A stretch of DNA of 5,966 bases. Source: Bacillota bacterium (GTDB taxonomy: Bacteria > Bacillota > Clostridia > Christensenellales > Borkfalkiaceae). The notes below the pieces were generated by a model. That model did no database searches, was not told where the DNA came from, and saw only the letters and a program-made list of their open reading frames with translations. The stretch lies in contig QAKO01000036.1 of assembly GCA_003343765.1 (NCBI GenBank), forward strand, positions 1 to 5,966, in the 5' to 3' direction. Below, piece after piece: positions 3,669 to 5,966 of this stretch. Each line of letters opens with the position of its first letter. The first letter of the stretch is position 1. The translations under genes were made by a program, and so were the position numbers.

Positions 3669-5744
3669 ATGACAGCGATAGAAATTTTAACGGAAAAATT
3701 CAATACGGGCGAGTTTTGTTATAAAAAGCCTTCGGAGATCTGCAGGCTGCTCGGCGCAGGCGGAAAAGGGGAGCGCGAAAGTATAGTGCGGATGTTGAAA
3801 AACCTGGAGGCGGAAGGATGTATTGTGCGGGACGACCGCGGCAGGTATGTTTTGCCTGAAAAGCTGGGGCTTGTCCGCGGAACGATCCAGGGCAACGAAC
3901 GCGGTTTTGCATTTTTGCTGCGCGACGGGCAAAGCGATTTGTTTATACCGCATAAATCTTTGCGGGGCGCAATGCACGGCGATACGGTATTTGCGCGCAT
4001 TGTCGGCGGGGAGCGCGGCGATGAAGCGGCGGTTTACAGTATTTTAAAGCGCGGCATGGTTCAGTTGACGGGAACATATTATAGGGATCGTCGGTGCGGA
4101 ATGGTAGAAGCGGACGAGCGGAAATTCTGCGATCCTGTGAGAATCGTCGGCGGGCTCAGAGCGTATTCGGGCGAAAAGGTACTCGTGAAGATCGTCGCAT
4201 ACCCGGAAGGTAAGGATCCCGAAGGAGAGATCCTGGAAGTTTTAGGGCAGAGCGGGGATCTGAATACGGAAGAAGAAGCGATCATCCGTACGCAGAATCT
4301 TGCGGAGGAGTTTCCGCAGAAGGCTTTGTCGGAAGCGCGCAAAGTGAGTGCAGAACCTGTAACGGCAGAAGGCCGTACCGATTTTCGCGGCGATCTTGTC
4401 ATTACCATTGACGGGGAAGATTCGCGCGATTTTGACGATGCCGTTCATGTGGAACGGGACGGGGAAGACTTTCTGCTGTCCGTACACATTGCGGACGTTA
4501 CCCATTATGTGCGGCGCGGCGGTGCGTTGGATAAAGAGGCTTTCGCGCGCGGGACGAGCGTGTATTTTCCCGATCGCGTCCTTCCCATGCTCCCCGAGGA
4601 GCTTTCCAACGGGATCTGTTCTTTGAACGAAGGGGAGGATCGCTGTACTCTTTCCTGCATCATGCGCGTGGACGGCAAGGGAAACGTGAAGGACAGTCGG
4701 ATCGTCAACGGATTGATTTGTTCAAAAAACCGTATGACGTACACGAAAATTGCGGCAATTCTGGATGGGGATGAGCGAATGTGCAGCGAATATGCGCATC
4801 TTGTTCCGATGTGTGAAGATATGCGTGCTTTGGCTGAGATCCTGATCAATAAGCGCAATGCGCGCGGGAGTATCGATCTGGACGTCAAGGAAGCGCAGAT
4901 CACCTGCAAGGACGGGAAAATCGATGTTTGCGAATACAAGCGTACGATGGCGCATCGGATCATAGAAGAATTCATGATCCTTGCGAATGAAACGGTCGCG
5001 GAATTTGTGACGGCGTACGAGCTTCCGTTTATATACAGAGTTCATGAAAAGCCGAGCGAAGAAAAGGCGCAGAGCTTCAAGACATATCTGCAGGAGCTGG
5101 GGATCCGCGCAAAATTTCATCCCGACAATGTGCGTCCCGGAGAATACGGAAAGATTTTGGAATCGCTGAAAGATTCAGAATTGTTCCGCGTGGTCAACCG
5201 CGTGATGCTGCGATCCATGTCCAAGGCGAGATACAGTGCGGAAAACTGCGGGCATTTCGGGTTGGCATCGCGCTGTTACTGTCATTTTACGTCGCCAATC
5301 CGTCGTTATCCCGATCTTTTGGTACACAGGATCGTAAAACTTATCCTGGACGGGCAGGCTGGCGAAGCGGAACAAGGATATAAAAATTTTGTGAATATTG
5401 CTTCAAACAACTGTTCGGCGAGCGAGCGGCGTGCGGATGAAGCGGAACGCGCGGTCGACGAACTTTACAAAACATGGTATATGCGTTCGCATCTGGGGGA
5501 GGAATTCGAAGGCGTGGTTTCGGGAGTGACGGCATTCGGCATTTTTGTGGAGCTTCCCAATACGGTGGAAGGGCTGGTTCGCATCGAGAATCTCCCGCAG
5601 GACGATTATACGTTTGTGGAAGAGCGGTATTTGTTAAAGGGATCGCGCAATTCTTACAAAATCGGGGATAAATGTGCGGTCAGAGTGGCTGCATGCAATA
5701 TAGGAACGCGCCGCGTGGAATTCACCTTATCTGAAAAAGACTGA
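3669..5744 (+). CDS. rnr: Ribonuclease R (3'-5' exoribonuclease, RNB family)
   Basis: RNase R degrades structured RNA processively from the 3' end and takes part in mRNA and rRNA quality control. From the ATG at 3669 it has 691 residues. Domains in order: an N-terminal winged helix (about 2-65), a cold-shock OB domain with RGTIQGNERGFAFL (about 68-112), a second OB domain (about 133-193), the RNB catalytic domain (about 236-565) and a C-terminal S1 domain (about 611-688). The catalytic motif TIDGEDSRDFDDAV supplies four acidic residues (Asp248, 254, 256, 257), matching Asp272, 278, 280 and 281 of the E. coli enzyme. SVYFP gives the tyrosine (299) corresponding to Tyr324, and HFTSPIRRYPDL (539-550) is intact. 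It ends just after the S1 domain without the lysine-rich tail of the longer E. coli and Bacillus enzymes. A GTG at 3639 would give 701 residues. Confidence 0.96.
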   Translation: MTAIEILTEKFNTGEFCYKKPSEICRLLGAGGKGERESIVRMLKNLEAEGCIVRDDRGRYVLPEKLGLVRGTIQGNERGFAFLLRDGQSDLFIPHKSLRGAMHGDTVFARIVGGERGDEAAVYSILKRGMVQLTGTYYRDRRCGMVEADERKFCDPVRIVGGLRAYSGEKVLVKIVAYPEGKDPEGEILEVLGQSGDLNTEEEAIIRTQNLAEEFPQKALSEARKVSAEPVTAEGRTDFRGDLVITIDGEDSRDFDDAVHVERDGEDFLLSVHIADVTHYVRRGGALDKEAFARGTSVYFPDRVLPMLPEELSNGICSLNEGEDRCTLSCIMRVDGKGNVKDSRIVNGLICSKNRMTYTKIAAILDGDERMCSEYAHLVPMCEDMRALAEILINKRNARGSIDLDVKEAQITCKDGKIDVCEYKRTMAHRIIEEFMILANETVAEFVTAYELPFIYRVHEKPSEEKAQSFKTYLQELGIRAKFHPDNVRPGEYGKILESLKDSELFRVVNRVMLRSMSKARYSAENCGHFGLASRCYCHFTSPIRRYPDLLVHRIVKLILDGQAGEAEQGYKNFVNIASNNCSASERRADEAERAVDELYKTWYMRSHLGEEFEGVVSGVTAFGIFVELPNTVEGLVRIENLPQDDYTFVEERYLLKGSRNSYKIGDKCAVRVAACNIGTRRVEFTLSEKD

Positions 5745-5800
5745 TTTTAACGTCGGCGGCAAAAAAAATCGGGGAAAGCCTGTTATTTTCCGAAGGTTTG
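5745..5800 (+). other. Short gap after rnr without a clear terminator
   Basis: An A-run (5761-5768) and a weak seven-pair stem with two G-U pairs (5770-5776 with 5786-5792) are the only structures seen, with no U-tract after the stem. Rnr transcripts may therefore continue into the acetyltransferase gene. Confidence 0.4.
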
Positions 5801-5809
5801 TGTTATAAT
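5801..5809 (+). promoter_or_regulatory. Extended -10 promoter of the acetyltransferase gene
   Basis: A consensus -10 TATAAT (5804-5809) is directly preceded by the extended element TGT (5801-5803). No good -35 is found at 16-18 bp (TGTTAT at 5781-5786 is poor), which extended -10 promoters can tolerate. The predicted start is near 5816, about 25 nt before the ATG. Confidence 0.7.
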
Positions 5810-5840
5810 AGCAATAGCAGGCGATACAGGCAGGTTCATT

Positions 5841-5966
5841 ATGCGGTTTGAACTGAAAAAATGGGAGATATCCTTTGCGGATTCGCTTGCCCGAAGCGCA
5901 AACGACGAGAGAATCGTCTGCTGGTTGAACGATGGTTTCCCGCATCCTTATACATTGCAGGATGCC
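5841..5966 (+). CDS. GNAT family N-acetyltransferase (RimJ/RimL-like), N-terminal part, cut by the window edge
   Basis: Only the first 42 residues are present and the frame is open to the end of the window. The start MRFELKKWEISFADSLAR, then NDERIVCWLNDGFPHPYT and LQDA, is the typical beginning of the Acetyltransf_3 (RimJ/RimL-like) branch of GNAT enzymes. These transfer an acetyl group from acetyl-CoA to an amine, such as a protein N-terminus or a small molecule. The acetyl-CoA binding motif lies beyond the window, so neither activity nor substrate can be judged. The ATG has AGG six bases upstream (5832-5834) and its own extended -10 promoter. It occupies the place after rnr where smpB is often found in Firmicutes. 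A short basic or cofactor role cannot be inferred from context. Confidence 0.85.
   Translation, partial: MRFELKKWEISFADSLARSANDERIVCWLNDGFPHPYTLQDA

Noticed and set aside
5770..5792. Terminator after rnr
   Set aside because: The stem has only seven pairs including two G-U, and no T-run follows it.

Overview
The window looks like a chromosomal piece of an anaerobic Firmicute, most likely a Clostridia-type gut bacterium. This rests on consensus sigma-A promoters (TTGNNA, 17 bp, TATAAT-like), purine-rich Shine-Dalgarno sites, simple hairpin/U-tract terminators, a cofactor-independent phosphoglycerate mutase, and the order gpmI-secG-rnr typical of that group. Genus and species cannot be read from the sequence.

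Layout: positions 1-205 hold the 3' end of a membrane protein gene, probably the C-terminus of a flippase-like (lysylphosphatidylglycerol synthase TM region) protein. Two strong hairpins follow at 211-298. An AT-rich accessory-looking stretch (about 300-1400) then carries one clear gene on the minus strand, a 107-residue XRE-family repressor (764-1087). It has its own terminator (593-626) and, more than 200 bp upstream of its start, a near-consensus minus-strand promoter overlapped by a 17-bp palindrome with a third copy of the same half-site. This is the most interesting part of the window: it resembles a self-regulated repressor with a long, foldable leader, and no partner gene is visible.

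The rest is housekeeping on the plus strand. gpmI (1559-3097, glycolysis) has its own promoter. secG (3221-3553, the small SecYEG translocase subunit) has an extended -10 promoter and ends in a perfect terminator. rnr (3669-5744) encodes RNase R, a 3'-5' exoribonuclease. From 5841 to the window edge lies the start of a GNAT acetyltransferase gene with its own extended -10 promoter. smpB, which often follows rnr in Firmicutes, is not the next gene here.

The housekeeping genes look intact, with all catalytic motifs checked present. I found no insertion sequence, CRISPR array, tRNA or rRNA. No previously undescribed multi-gene system is demonstrable; the repressor locus with its operator and leader is the best candidate for new biology.
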